DNA from: Celeribacter sp. HF31
Lineage (GTDB): Bacteria; Pseudomonadota; Alphaproteobacteria; Rhodobacterales; Rhodobacteraceae
Reading direction: 5' to 3'
Assembly: GCF_011806455.1 (NCBI RefSeq)
Contig: NZ_JAATOT010000002.1
Location: 248,001 to 312,000 of the forward strand
Length of the DNA stretch: 64,000 nucleotides
Shown here: positions 9,452-18,563 of the stretch, one piece after another
Numbering within the stretch: the stretch's first letter is position 1
Layout: each line of letters begins with the position of its first letter
Made by a program: the position numbers and the translations under genes
Notes under the pieces: model-generated
The model's input: the letters and a program-made list of their open reading frames with translations, nothing else
Database searches by the model: none
Told to the model about the DNA's origin: nothing

Positions 9452-10417
9452 ATGACCAAAAAAAACTCAGGATCAAATATATACGGGGTATATCTAAGTC
9501 AGGGATTTGACCTGAAATCAGACTATGGCGCAGTTTTTGCAGCCGAAGCCGATGACGTCCTCCTTTCGCGCCCCGAAGATATGGAGACCCCGGAACGCAT
9601 CCGCTTCGCGCTCTGTTGGGAACCCGCGCCGGATGCCTTTGACTCCTACCCCGCGCTCGAGTTGGTGATCGCGGCAGGCGCCGGTGTCGACCGGCTCTTG
9701 GCGCATCCTGGATTGCGTCCAGAGATGAAGGTTGCCAGAATTCGCGACACGCAGCAGGCCTATCAAATGGCGGGATTCGCCGCCCATGAGGTGCTGCATT
9801 ACGAGCGCAAATTCGATCATCTCCGCGCCAATGCCAAAGCCCGTCTTTGGACAGATGTCTTGGGCCGGTCACCGGGGTCCGTGAGCGTCGCGCTTCTGGG
9901 CCATGGCACCATGGGGCAAGCGGTGGTCAAAAGCCTCACCGCTCTGGGTTTTACGCTGCGCGTCGCCAGCCGCTCCGCCCCCGCTGATCCCCTTCCGGGT
10001 GTGCGCTATTTCTCCGGCGATACGGCCGCGGCGAAGGCCGCAACCGGCGCGGATTATCTGATCAATCTCCTGCCTCTGACCAAGGCGACCGAAGGTGTAC
10101 TCAACGCCGATCTTTTCGCCCGTCTCGCCCCCGGCGCGCGGCTGATCCAGATCGGGCGGGGCGAACATCTTGTGGAGGACGATCTGATCGCGGCGCTCGA
10201 CAGCGGCCAGATCGCCGCCGCCTCACTCGATGTCTTTCGGCAAGAGCCCCTGCCCGCCGACCATCCATTCTGGGCGCACCCAAACCTGCGCCTGACCCCG
10301 CATCTCGCCAGCCACACCCTGCCCGAGGAACTGGTGCGTCAGGTCATCGCCTGTGCCCGCGCACTGCGGGATGGCGAGACCTGTGACAGCATCGTCGATC
10401 CTGCGCGCGGCTATTAA
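9452..10417 (+). CDS. D-2-hydroxyacid dehydrogenase (glyoxylate/hydroxypyruvate reductase A-like)
   Basis: A 321-residue NAD(P)H-dependent dehydrogenase of the GhrA group, likely reducing glyoxylate or hydroxypyruvate. The Rossmann motif GHGTMGQAV lies at mid-length. The catalytic residues are Arg in IGRGEHLVE, Glu in DVFRQEPLP and His in LTPHLASHT. The first 25 residues after MTKKNS are less typical, and the upstream DNA is the island scar, so the exact 5' end is uncertain; an open frame extends back to 9308. It converges on the carnitine cluster, 21 bases tail to tail. Confidence 0.85.
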   Translation: MTKKNSGSNIYGVYLSQGFDLKSDYGAVFAAEADDVLLSRPEDMETPERIRFALCWEPAPDAFDSYPALELVIAAGAGVDRLLAHPGLRPEMKVARIRDTQQAYQMAGFAAHEVLHYERKFDHLRANAKARLWTDVLGRSPGSVSVALLGHGTMGQAVVKSLTALGFTLRVASRSAPADPLPGVRYFSGDTAAAKAATGADYLINLLPLTKATEGVLNADLFARLAPGARLIQIGRGEHLVEDDLIAALDSGQIAAASLDVFRQEPLPADHPFWAHPNLRLTPHLASHTLPEELVRQVIACARALRDGETCDSIVDPARGY

Positions 10418-10438
10418 ACCACGCGCCGGATCAAATCG

Positions 10439-11446
10439 TCACATCTCGACGCAAATCTTGCCGAAATGTGCGCCGCTTTCCTGATACCGGAAAGCCTCCG
10501 CAAGCTCGGCGAGCGGATATGTCCGGTCCACCACCGGGCGGATGTCCAGCACATCGAGGGCTTTGACGAAATCGAGCTGATGCTGGCGCGAACCGACGAT
10601 CAGCCCTTGAAGCCGCTGTTGCCGCGCCATCAGCGCCGCCGTAGGCACTTCGCCTGCCCGTCCCGTCAACACGCCGATCAGCGCGATATGCGCGCCGGGG
10701 CGCCCGGCCACGATGGATTGCGTGAGCGTCGCGGGACCGCCGACCTCGACCACAATATCGACCCCACGCCCGCCGGAGAGCTGGCGCATCTCCATGCCCC
10801 AGTCGGGCGTCGCGCGATAGTTGATGACGTGATCCGCGCCCAACGCGCGCAGGCGTTCGAGCTTCTCGTCCGAGGAGGACGTGGCAATCACCCGCGCGCC
10901 CATCGCCTTGGCCAGTTGCAGCGCATAGATCGACACGCCGCCAGTGCCCAGAACCGCCACCGTATCCCCGGCCTTGATCCCGCCATCGACCACCAAAGCG
11001 CGCCAGGCGGTCAGCCCGGCGGTGGTGATCGTCGCGGCTTCGGCCGCACTCCAGCCTTTCGGCGCATGGGTGACCCAATTGGCGGGCAAGGTCACGCGTT
11101 CGCGGGCATAGCCGTCGCGCCCGTCGCCCGGCGTGGTGGAAAAATCGAAAGGCCGGTCATCGCCCTCCTGCCAATCCGGGAAAAAGCACGACACGACGGC
11201 ATCGCCGGGACGAAACGCGCTCACGCCTTCGCCCACGGCCTCCACCTCGCCCGCGCCATCGGCCATCGGGATGCGCCCATCGGGCAAGGCCCCCTCGACG
11301 GCGCAGACCCGGTAGTCGTGGAAATTGAGCGAGCTGGCGCGCAGTCGCACGGTGATCTCTCCCGGCCCCGGTGCCGCGGGCTCCGCCGCATCCTCAACCA
11401 CAAGGTTGTCGAGCCCGCCGGGGGCTTTGAGCGTGATCTGTTTCAT
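10439..11446 (-). CDS. MDR-superfamily alcohol dehydrogenase/quinone oxidoreductase-like protein
   Basis: This 335-residue medium-chain dehydrogenase/reductase has an N-terminal GroES-like fold with SLNFHDYRV instead of zinc-binding residues at the catalytic site. It also lacks the structural-zinc cysteine cluster. The Rossmann segment is VAVLGTGGVSIYALQLA, followed by ATSSSDEKLERLRALGA. It resembles the zinc-independent members (MDR7/quinone oxidoreductase class). It is the last gene of the carnitine operon, 15 bases after a class II aldolase-like gene, so it probably reduces or oxidises a pathway intermediate. The substrate is not known. Confidence 0.82.
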   Translation of the reverse strand: MKQITLKAPGGLDNLVVEDAAEPAAPGPGEITVRLRASSLNFHDYRVCAVEGALPDGRIPMADGAGEVEAVGEGVSAFRPGDAVVSCFFPDWQEGDDRPFDFSTTPGDGRDGYARERVTLPANWVTHAPKGWSAAEAATITTAGLTAWRALVVDGGIKAGDTVAVLGTGGVSIYALQLAKAMGARVIATSSSDEKLERLRALGADHVINYRATPDWGMEMRQLSGGRGVDIVVEVGGPATLTQSIVAGRPGAHIALIGVLTGRAGEVPTAALMARQQRLQGLIVGSRQHQLDFVKALDVLDIRPVVDRTYPLAELAEAFRYQESGAHFGKICVEM

Positions 11447-11461
11447 GGGCTGTCTTTCGTT

Positions 11462-12196
11462 TTAGCTGCGGTAGTCGGCGCCGATCCCCTCGATGGAGCG
11501 CAGATGCGCCTGCCATTCCAGGTCCAGATCGCCATCTTCCTCATTCATCTGGATGTATTGCTCATGCACCCGCCCGGCAATGTCATCGCCGATCAAACGC
11601 AACGGCTGGCCGGTCGAAGTCGCCGCCACCTGAATTTCGCAGGCCCGCTCGAGGTAGAACATGTTGTTGAACATCTCCGCCGCGCTTCGCCCCGTGGCGA
11701 TCAGCCCGTGGTTGCGCAGCATCAGGACCGGATACATCCCCATATCGGCGACGATGCGCTCGCGTTCCTCGAGATCAAGCGCGATGCCCTCGAAATCGTG
11801 ATAGCCGATGCGGTTGTGGAATTGCAGCGAGATCTGGTTGAGCGGCAAAAGCCCCTCCTCCATGCAAGACACCGCCACGCCCGCGCGGGTGTGCGTGTGC
11901 ATGATCCAGGCGGCGTCGTGACGGTTCATGTGCACGGCGGAATGGATGGTGAAGCCTGCCGGGTTCACCCGATAGGGGCTGTCGTCCACCTTGTTGCCGT
12001 CCACATCAATCTTGACCAGAGTGGAGGCGGTGATTTCCTCCCATCGCCAGCCGTAGGGGTTGATCAGGAAATGCCCGTCCTCTCCCGGCACGCGGGCGGT
12101 GATATGGGTGTAGATCAGATCGGTGAACTTATAGAGCGCCGCCAGACGGTAGCAGGCGGCGAGGTCTTCGCGGGTCTTTTGCTCTTCGGGGGTCAT
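11462..12196 (-). CDS. Class II aldolase/adducin-family protein
   Basis: A 244-residue protein of the fuculose-phosphate aldolase/adducin fold. Metal ligands are visible in MHTHTRAG and LRNHGLIATG. At the position where true aldolases usually have a catalytic Glu, it reads TIHSAVHMNR, so it may not act as a sugar-phosphate aldolase. It sits 13 bases after the carnitine dehydrogenase fusion and 15 bases before the MDR gene, clearly in the same operon. A diverged relative lies at 23702-24442 in the same cluster. The reaction in carnitine breakdown is unassigned. Confidence 0.82.
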   Translation of the reverse strand: MTPEEQKTREDLAACYRLAALYKFTDLIYTHITARVPGEDGHFLINPYGWRWEEITASTLVKIDVDGNKVDDSPYRVNPAGFTIHSAVHMNRHDAAWIMHTHTRAGVAVSCMEEGLLPLNQISLQFHNRIGYHDFEGIALDLEERERIVADMGMYPVLMLRNHGLIATGRSAAEMFNNMFYLERACEIQVAATSTGQPLRLIGDDIAGRVHEQYIQMNEEDGDLDLEWQAHLRSIEGIGADYRS

Positions 12197-12209
12197 GTCT
12201 CTCTCCGGG

Positions 12210-13631
12210 TTAGCTGCGATGCCCGACCGACCCGCCCGCGCCTTCGGCGGGGAAATCGGCGTGGGTCATGGCAAGATGCGCAAGCGCGCCTGCGACAGGC
12301 GCCTCCGGCGCACAGGCGCGGCGGGTGGTCAGGTCGGTGTGCAGTAACAGCGTCTCGATGGTGGCACAGATCGTACCATCCGCCTTGAGCACACGGTGAA
12401 ACAGTTTCATCTTTTTGCCCGCGCCCTCAAGCACCAGCGTCGTCACTGTCAGCGCCTCACCCCGATGCACCTCGTCGAGGTAGCGGATCCGGGTATCGAC
12501 GGTGAAAAAGCTTTTGCCAGAGGCGACATAGGCGGCATCCGCGCCGATGAGCTGCATCAACCCGTCGGTCGCCCAGGTGCCAAGTTCGAGGTAGGCGGCT
12601 TCGTTCATATGGCCGTTGTAATCGGTCCAGGTCACCGGCACCACCCGGCGCAGCGTGACTGGCAAACCGTCGATCTCGCCGCCGGTGGCCAAATCCGCCT
12701 CATGCCTGGCGACCACCCCGCCTGCCCCGCTGCTGGTATGACGGAGCGCACGCAAGATGGAGACAAGATTGTCGTCGCGCAGACGTTCGAGTTCACGGAT
12801 CGTCAGATGACCGGATTGTGCATCCGACTGATCACTGATCGTCGCGATCAGCGCGTCATCCAGATCCGGCACATCGGTGAGCTTCGTCCAGGGCCACTGA
12901 AGCGACGGGCCGAATTGCTCGATGTAACTCTTCATCCCGGCCTCGCCCCCGGCGATGCGATAGGTCTCGAACAAGCCCATTTGCGCCCAGCGGAGGCCAA
13001 AGCCCATGCGGATTGCGTCGTCGATTTCTTCTGTGGTGGCGATGCCGTCCTTGAGCATCCAAAGCGCCTCGCGCCAGACTGCTTCCTGAAACCGGTTGCC
13101 GATGAACGCATCGATTTCGGTTTTAAGAATGAGTGGATGCATCCCGATGGAAGTGGCAACCTCTGCCGCTTTTCTGCAAAGCCCCGGCGCGCCGGAGATT
13201 TCCAGAAGCGGCAGAAGATAGACCGGGTTGAACGGGTGAACGACCACCACCGGCGCGCCTTTGGCTGCCAGATCGGAGGCCTTGAACCCCGACGTCGAAG
13301 AGGCAATAAACACGCCGTCCGACAGAAAGAGCGAGATTTCGCTATAGACCCGGTGCTTGAGATCGAGCCGCTCCGACACGCTTTCCTGCACCCAATCGGC
13401 GCCGGTCACGGCGTCTGCAATGCTGTCGCAAAAGCTCAGGCTGCCTTCCGGTGGCAAAGGTCGATCGTAGATCGCGGGCAAAGAGGCGCGGGCATTGTCC
13501 AAAACCTCGCCGATCTTGCGCGCCGCCTCCGGGTCCGGGTCGAAGACCCTGACATCCCAGCCATTGAGCAGGAACCGCGCCGCCCAACCGCCGCCGATGA
13601 CACCGCCACCGATGATGGCCGCCCGGCTCAT
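12210..13631 (-). CDS. L-carnitine dehydrogenase fused to a betainyl-CoA thioesterase domain
   Basis: A 473-residue two-domain enzyme. Residues 1-312 form a 3-hydroxyacyl-CoA-dehydrogenase-type NAD domain (GGGVIGGGW at 8-16, HPFNP at 132-136). This matches carnitine 3-dehydrogenase, which oxidises L-carnitine to 3-dehydrocarnitine. Residues 325-455 form a hotdog thioesterase of the 4-hydroxybenzoyl-CoA type (WTDYNGHMNEAAY at 335-347), matching the enzyme that hydrolyses betainyl-CoA to glycine betaine. The step between the two activities is catalysed by the product of the upstream gene, with which it overlaps by four bases. Such fusions are known for carnitine-degrading bacteria; the substrates here are inferred. 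Confidence 0.9.
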   Translation of the reverse strand: MSRAAIIGGGVIGGGWAARFLLNGWDVRVFDPDPEAARKIGEVLDNARASLPAIYDRPLPPEGSLSFCDSIADAVTGADWVQESVSERLDLKHRVYSEISLFLSDGVFIASSTSGFKASDLAAKGAPVVVVHPFNPVYLLPLLEISGAPGLCRKAAEVATSIGMHPLILKTEIDAFIGNRFQEAVWREALWMLKDGIATTEEIDDAIRMGFGLRWAQMGLFETYRIAGGEAGMKSYIEQFGPSLQWPWTKLTDVPDLDDALIATISDQSDAQSGHLTIRELERLRDDNLVSILRALRHTSSGAGGVVARHEADLATGGEIDGLPVTLRRVVPVTWTDYNGHMNEAAYLELGTWATDGLMQLIGADAAYVASGKSFFTVDTRIRYLDEVHRGEALTVTTLVLEGAGKKMKLFHRVLKADGTICATIETLLLHTDLTTRRACAPEAPVAGALAHLAMTHADFPAEGAGGSVGHRS

Positions 13632-14551
13632 GCCACGGCCTCCGGCATCGCGCGTTTGACGAGGCCAAGCTGGGCGCGGACCTCGCCCGGCCCCATGAGC
13701 GTCGCGCCCATGTTGGACAAGAGGCTCGCCGCGCGTTCGACAAGCTGCGCATTGGTGGCCAGCACGCCCTTGTCGAGATAGAGGTTGTCCTCCAGCCCGA
13801 CCCGCACATTGCCCCCGGCCAGCGCCGCCGCAGCCACGTAAGGCATCTGATCGCGGCCCAGACTAAAGGCCGACCAATTCCAACCTTCGGGAATGTTGTT
13901 CACCATCGCCATGAAGGTGTTGAGATCATTCGGCGCGCCCCAGGGCACCCCCATGCAAAGCTGCACCAAGGCCGGGTCTTCGAGCACGCCCTCTTTCACC
14001 AGCTGTTTGGCGAACCACAGATGGCCCGTATCAAAGGCCTCAATCTCCGGCTTCACGCCCAGCTCGGTCATCATCCGCCCCATGGCACGCAGCATTTCGG
14101 TCGTGTTGGTCATCACATAGGTGCCATCGCCGAAATTCATCGAGCCGCAATCGAGCGTGCAAATCTCCGGCAGGCAATCGCGGATATGCGCCATGCGTTC
14201 CGTCGCCCCCGCCATATCGGTCTCGGCGGCGTTGAGCGTCATCGGGGCCTCCGGCGCACCAAAGGTGAGATCGCCGCCGGTGCCTGCGGTGAGGTTCAAC
14301 ACCACATCCACCTCGGACGACCGGATGCGGTCGGTCAGCTCACGGAAAAACCCACGGTCGCGACAGGGTGCGCCGGTTTCCGGGTCGCGCACATGGCAAT
14401 GCACCACGGCGGCGCCCGCCTTGGCGGCGTCAATCGCGGCTTCGGCGATCTCTTGCGGCGAACGCGGCACGAGGCGGCTTTTGTCCTGCGTCGCGGCGGC
14501 GCCTGTGATCGCGGCGGTGAGGAAGAGTTTTCGGTTCATTTGAAGTGGCAT
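13628..14551 (-). CDS. BKACE-family 3-dehydrocarnitine:acetyl-CoA trimethylamine-acetyl transferase
   Basis: This 307-residue beta-keto acid cleavage enzyme (former DUF849) is a zinc TIM-barrel protein. Metal-binding VVHCHVRDPETG and the VLNLTAGTGGD and DCGSMNFGDGTY segments are typical. By context it is the dehydrocarnitine enzyme (CdhC type): 3-dehydrocarnitine + acetyl-CoA gives betainyl-CoA + acetoacetate. It is translationally coupled (ATGA) to the dehydrogenase/thioesterase fusion that carries out the steps before and after it. The ATG at 14551 was taken; a second Met four codons later is equally possible. Confidence 0.9.
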   Translation of the reverse strand: MPLQMNRKLFLTAAITGAAATQDKSRLVPRSPQEIAEAAIDAAKAGAAVVHCHVRDPETGAPCRDRGFFRELTDRIRSSEVDVVLNLTAGTGGDLTFGAPEAPMTLNAAETDMAGATERMAHIRDCLPEICTLDCGSMNFGDGTYVMTNTTEMLRAMGRMMTELGVKPEIEAFDTGHLWFAKQLVKEGVLEDPALVQLCMGVPWGAPNDLNTFMAMVNNIPEGWNWSAFSLGRDQMPYVAAAALAGGNVRVGLEDNLYLDKGVLATNAQLVERAASLLSNMGATLMGPGEVRAQLGLVKRAMPEAVA

Positions 14552-14563
14552 TGTCTTGGTCCT

Positions 14564-15349
14564 TTACCGGCCCTTCCAGACCGGATCGCGTTTCTCGGCA
14601 AAGGCGCGCGCGCCTTCTTTCTGATCCTCTGAGCGGTAGAGCCGCTCAACGGTTTCGAACTGGCTGGTGTTGATGCGATTGAGCGCGTCCTGGAATTTCA
14701 TGTCCTCCGCCTCGCGCGCGATCTCCTTGATCGCCGCAAAGACCAGCGGCGGACCGGAGGCCAGCTCATCCGCCATCTTACGCGCCTCGGCCATCAGATC
14801 GGCGGCGGGCAGGATGCGATTCACCAACCCCCAACGATGCGCCTCCTCGGCATCGAACCAGCGCCCGGTGTACAAAAGCTCCATCGCAATGTGATAGGGA
14901 ATGCGTTTCGGCAGCTTGATCGAAGCCGCATCGGCCACCGTGCCGGATTTGATCTCCGGCAGGGCAAAAGTGGCATGATCTGCCGCCAGAATGATGTCGG
15001 CACTGATTGCCAACTCCAACCCTCCGCCGCATGCGATGCCATTCACCGCCGCGATCACCGGCTTGTTCAGCCCGCGCAGCTCCTGCAAGCCGCCAAAGCC
15101 GCCCTTGCCGTAATCCGCATCCGCCGCCTCGCCGTCGGCTGCAGCCTTGAGATCCCAACCGGGGCAAAAGAACTTTTCCCCGGCGCCGGTGACGATCGCC
15201 ACACGCAGCTCCGGGTCGTCGCGAAAAGCGGTGAAAATCTCGCCAAGCTCCTGGCTCGTCGCCATGTCGATGGCATTGGCCTTGGGCCGGTTCAGCGTGA
15301 CCTCAAGAACCGCACCGCGGCGGTCGGTCAGGACGTTTTGAGCGCTCAT
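14564..15349 (-). CDS. caiD: Carnitinyl-CoA dehydratase (crotonobetainyl-CoA hydratase)
   Basis: A 261-residue enoyl-CoA hydratase/isomerase family protein, the same length as E. coli CaiD as I remember it. The CaiD-like signatures are LNRPKANAIDMATS, TGAGEKFFCPGWDLKAAADG and the C-terminal EKRDPVWKGR. It interconverts crotonobetainyl-CoA and L-carnitinyl-CoA. It overlaps the CoA-ligase gene upstream by four bases and precedes the dehydrocarnitine enzyme by 12, placing CoA-bound and free-carnitine steps in one transcript. Confidence 0.9.
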   Translation of the reverse strand: MSAQNVLTDRRGAVLEVTLNRPKANAIDMATSQELGEIFTAFRDDPELRVAIVTGAGEKFFCPGWDLKAAADGEAADADYGKGGFGGLQELRGLNKPVIAAVNGIACGGGLELAISADIILAADHATFALPEIKSGTVADAASIKLPKRIPYHIAMELLYTGRWFDAEEAHRWGLVNRILPAADLMAEARKMADELASGPPLVFAAIKEIAREAEDMKFQDALNRINTSQFETVERLYRSEDQKEGARAFAEKRDPVWKGR

Positions 15350-17406
15350 GGCTGCTCCTCCATTCTGATAAGTGCATCCGCCGCCACCGCATCTTCGGCG
15401 CGGCAGATCAGCGGATTGATTTCAATCTCATGCAAGGCCGCGGCGTGCTCCGTCACCAGTTCTTGCAGCGCCATGACCGTGTCGATCACGGCGTCGAGAT
15501 TGGCGGGCGTGCGACCGCGATAGCCGGTCAAAAGCGCGCCGGTTTTCAGGTCGGACAAGGCGCTCTGTACCTCGTCGCGGCGGGCCGGGATCAAGACCGA
15601 CACCGTATCGCGAATGAGTTCGGTCAGGATGCCGCCCATGCCCATCGTCAGGACAAATCCATGCGCCGGATCGCGGGTCACGCCGACGATCAGCTCGGCC
15701 ACGGTGCCGGTGATCATCTCCTCGACGAGAAAGCTCGCGGCGGGCATGGCCTCTGCGGCCTCGGTGACCGCGCGGGCCTCGGTGAGGTTGAGAACCACCG
15801 CCCCAGCCTCGGTCTTATGCGCGATGCCTTCGCCTTTGAGCACAACGGGAAAGCCGATCTCCTCGGCCTGAGCGCCCGCCTCTGTCGCCGTCGTCGCGCG
15901 CTGGGATTTCGGCACGCGAACACCAAAGCCGGACAAAAGCGCCTTGGCCTCGGCCTCTGAGAAGACACGCGGATCGCCATGGCCGTTCACCGGTTGCAGC
16001 ACCGGCGCGGGACGTTGGTTGTCGCCCGCACGCGCGCCCACTTCGGCCGCCGCACGGATCGCCCGAAGCGCATCTCCCATGCCACACAGCGGCACGACGC
16101 CAAGATCAAGCGCCCGCTGCGCCACCGCCTCAGAGAGGCCCTCGGACAGGAGCGACACCATGGCCATCGGCGTGCCGGTCACCTCACGGGCCTTGGCGAC
16201 CGCGCGCAACACCTGATCGTAATCGGGCGCCTCGAACCGGTCGTCGCGTGGATAGTCCACCACGACACAGCCAAGCCCCAGATCGGCATCGCAGAGCGCC
16301 GTGAAGGTGGCGGTCAGAGCCGCCTCGTCGCCCCAGATATAGGTGTTGTAATCCAAAGGGTTGGCCAAGGCGACCTTGGGCCCCAGCGCGGCCCGCAGGC
16401 CATCGCTTTGCTGGGCGTTGAGCGGCGGATAGACCACACCCGCCACCTCGCCCATATCGGCCATGAGAGAGGCCTCGCCCCCCGAACAGGACGCAGACGC
16501 GATGCGGTTGGAACGCAGCCCGCCGGTGACATGCAGGAGTTTCAGCGTTTCCACGAGTTCGGTCGGCGTGTCCACCTGCGCGATGCCGAGACGTTTGAGC
16601 AAGGCACGCGCGCCTGCATCCGACCCGGTCAAAGAGGCGGTGTGGGAAACAGCGGCGGCCTGCGCCTGTTGCGAACTGCCGACACGGAGCGCGACGATGG
16701 GTTTGCCGAGATCGGACGCGCGACGGGCCAGCTCTTCGAAGGCCGGAAGGTCGCTGATCCCCTCGATATGAAGCCCCAAAGCGGTGATGCGCGGGTCTTC
16801 CAAAAGCGCGATGCCGAGATCAGACATCGAGGTCTGCGCCTGATTGCCCGCTGCGACCACGGCGGCCAGAGGCAGGCCGCGGCGCTGCATCGTCAGGTTG
16901 ATCAACACGTTGGAGGATTGCCCGATGACGGCGACACCGCGCTCGACCGGCGCCATACCGTGGCGGTCTGGCCAAAGCGCCATGCCGTCGAGGGCGTTGA
17001 CGATTCCGTAGCAATTCGGCCCCAAAACACGCATTTCGCCTGCGGCTTCGACCAGTTTGGCCTGCAACTCTGCACCATCCGCCAGTTCGGAAACGGCCTC
17101 GCTGAACCCCGCCGCAAAACACACCGCGCCACCGCAGCCCATCTTGGACAGTTCCGCTGTAACCTTGACGGTCAGTTCACGGTTCACGCCGATGAAGGCG
17201 GCATCGGGCACGCCAGGAAGGCTGGCGAGGTCGGGATAGGCCGGCAGACCGCCGATCTCTGTTTTCTTGGGGTGCACCGGCCAGATCGGCCCGGTGAACC
17301 CGGTGTCGCGACATTGGCGCACGACGTTTTCGCACCATGTGCCGCCGCCGATCACGGCGATGGCCTTGGGCGAGATGAACCGGCTCAGGGCACCCATCCG
17401 CGTCAC
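15346..17406 (-). CDS. NDP-forming acyl-CoA synthetase (acetate--CoA ligase family), probable betaine/carnitine-CoA ligase
   Basis: A 686-residue single-chain ADP/GDP-forming ligase: CoA-binding Rossmann domain (1-130), succinyl-CoA-ligase-like flavodoxin domains (about 145-440, with the phosphohistidine-type segment AVSHTASLTGSD) and an ATP-grasp domain (about 470-680, GFPVVLKGEGIAHKTEAGAV). By context it activates gamma-butyrobetaine, crotonobetaine or carnitine to the CoA thioester. Classical CaiC is an AMP-forming enzyme of unrelated fold, so this would be a non-homologous replacement. It is coupled by ATGA overlaps to the dehydrogenase before it and to caiD after it. Confidence 0.88.
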   Translation of the reverse strand: MTRMGALSRFISPKAIAVIGGGTWCENVVRQCRDTGFTGPIWPVHPKKTEIGGLPAYPDLASLPGVPDAAFIGVNRELTVKVTAELSKMGCGGAVCFAAGFSEAVSELADGAELQAKLVEAAGEMRVLGPNCYGIVNALDGMALWPDRHGMAPVERGVAVIGQSSNVLINLTMQRRGLPLAAVVAAGNQAQTSMSDLGIALLEDPRITALGLHIEGISDLPAFEELARRASDLGKPIVALRVGSSQQAQAAAVSHTASLTGSDAGARALLKRLGIAQVDTPTELVETLKLLHVTGGLRSNRIASASCSGGEASLMADMGEVAGVVYPPLNAQQSDGLRAALGPKVALANPLDYNTYIWGDEAALTATFTALCDADLGLGCVVVDYPRDDRFEAPDYDQVLRAVAKAREVTGTPMAMVSLLSEGLSEAVAQRALDLGVVPLCGMGDALRAIRAAAEVGARAGDNQRPAPVLQPVNGHGDPRVFSEAEAKALLSGFGVRVPKSQRATTATEAGAQAEEIGFPVVLKGEGIAHKTEAGAVVLNLTEARAVTEAAEAMPAASFLVEEMITGTVAELIVGVTRDPAHGFVLTMGMGGILTELIRDTVSVLIPARRDEVQSALSDLKTGALLTGYRGRTPANLDAVIDTVMALQELVTEHAAALHEIEINPLICRAEDAVAADALIRMEEQP

Positions 17407-18563
17407 GCCCCCAGAGGCCGGAACAGGTCCCGGCTGATGATGTGGCGCTGGATTTCCGAGGTGCCGTCCCAGATGCGTTCGACGCGGGCATCGCGCCAGA
17501 ACCGCTCAATCGGCAGCTCGTCCATGAGCCCCATCCCGCCATGGATTTGCAGCGCCGCATCGGTGACACGCGCCAGCATTTCGGAGGCGTAGACCTTAGC
17601 CGAAGCGATCTCGCGATTGGCCGGAAGGCCTTGGTCCAGTCGCCAGGCGGCGGAGAGCGTCAGCCAATCGGCGGCGTCGATCTCGGTGATCATATCGGCG
17701 ATCTGAAAGCTCACGCCCTGGAATTTTCCGATGGGCTGGCCAAATTGTTTGCGCTCGGCGGCGTAGCTCAGGGCGTGGTCGAACACACGGCGCGCCCGGC
17801 CCACGGAGTTGGTCGCAACCGTGATGCGTGTGGCGTAGAGCCATTCGTTCATCACGTCGAAGCCGCCATCGACCTCGCCCAACACCTGCGCATCCGACAG
17901 ACGGCAATTATCGAAATAGAGGATGCTGTTCTGATAACCGCGGTGCGACACGGAGTTGTACCCGCGTGCAATCTCAAAGCCGGGCGTGCCGCGATCGACG
18001 AGGAAACAGGTGATACGTTTCTTCGGCCCGCGCGGCGTCTCATCGACCCCGGTTGCTACGAAAACAATCACGAAATCGGCATGTTCCGCGCCAGAGATAA
18101 AGTGCTTGGAGCCATTGATCACCCAATCGCCCCCATCGCGCACGGCGGAGCATTTCATACCGCGCACGTCAGAGCCCGCGTCCGGTTCCGTCATCGCCAG
18201 CGCGTCCATTTTCTCGCCGCGCACGGCGGGCATCAGGTATTTTTCGATCTGCTCGCCTTCGCAGGCCATCAGAATGTTCTGGGGCCGACCAAAGAAATGG
18301 GTCAGCGCCATCGAGCCACGGCCCAATTCACGCTCGACCAGCGCGAATTCGAGATGCGAGAGACCCGGCCCCCCGACGCTTTCGGGAAAGTTCGAGGCGT
18401 AAAAACCCAGATCAATGCACTTCTGTTTGATCTCCTGGCCGATCTCGGCGGGGACTTCGCCGGTGCGTTCGACCAGCGTTTCATGGGGGTAAATTTCGTT
18501 TTCAACGAAGCTGCGGACGGTGGAGACGATCATCTCCTGTTCAGTGGTCAGGCCAAAATGCAT
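17403..18563 (-). CDS. Acyl-CoA dehydrogenase, probable gamma-butyrobetainyl/crotonobetainyl-CoA redox enzyme (CaiA-like)
   Basis: This 386-residue FAD enzyme has the complete acyl-CoA dehydrogenase fold (LAMTEPDAGSD, WVINGSKHFISGA, QIHGGMGLMDELPIERF). By context it links gamma-butyrobetainyl-CoA to crotonobetainyl-CoA. The segment that carries the catalytic Glu in medium/short-chain relatives (YEGT) reads IWDGTSEIQR, so Asp366 occupies that place. It begins the enzyme part of the operon, 97 bases after the last transporter gene, and overlaps the CoA-ligase gene by four bases. Confidence 0.88.
   Translation of the reverse strand: MHFGLTTEQEMIVSTVRSFVENEIYPHETLVERTGEVPAEIGQEIKQKCIDLGFYASNFPESVGGPGLSHLEFALVERELGRGSMALTHFFGRPQNILMACEGEQIEKYLMPAVRGEKMDALAMTEPDAGSDVRGMKCSAVRDGGDWVINGSKHFISGAEHADFVIVFVATGVDETPRGPKKRITCFLVDRGTPGFEIARGYNSVSHRGYQNSILYFDNCRLSDAQVLGEVDGGFDVMNEWLYATRITVATNSVGRARRVFDHALSYAAERKQFGQPIGKFQGVSFQIADMITEIDAADWLTLSAAWRLDQGLPANREIASAKVYASEMLARVTDAALQIHGGMGLMDELPIERFWRDARVERIWDGTSEIQRHIISRDLFRPLGA

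Noticed and set aside
10466-12388. A 640-codon plus-strand frame
   Set aside because: It is antisense to the MDR, class II aldolase and fusion genes; a shadow caused by codon bias.
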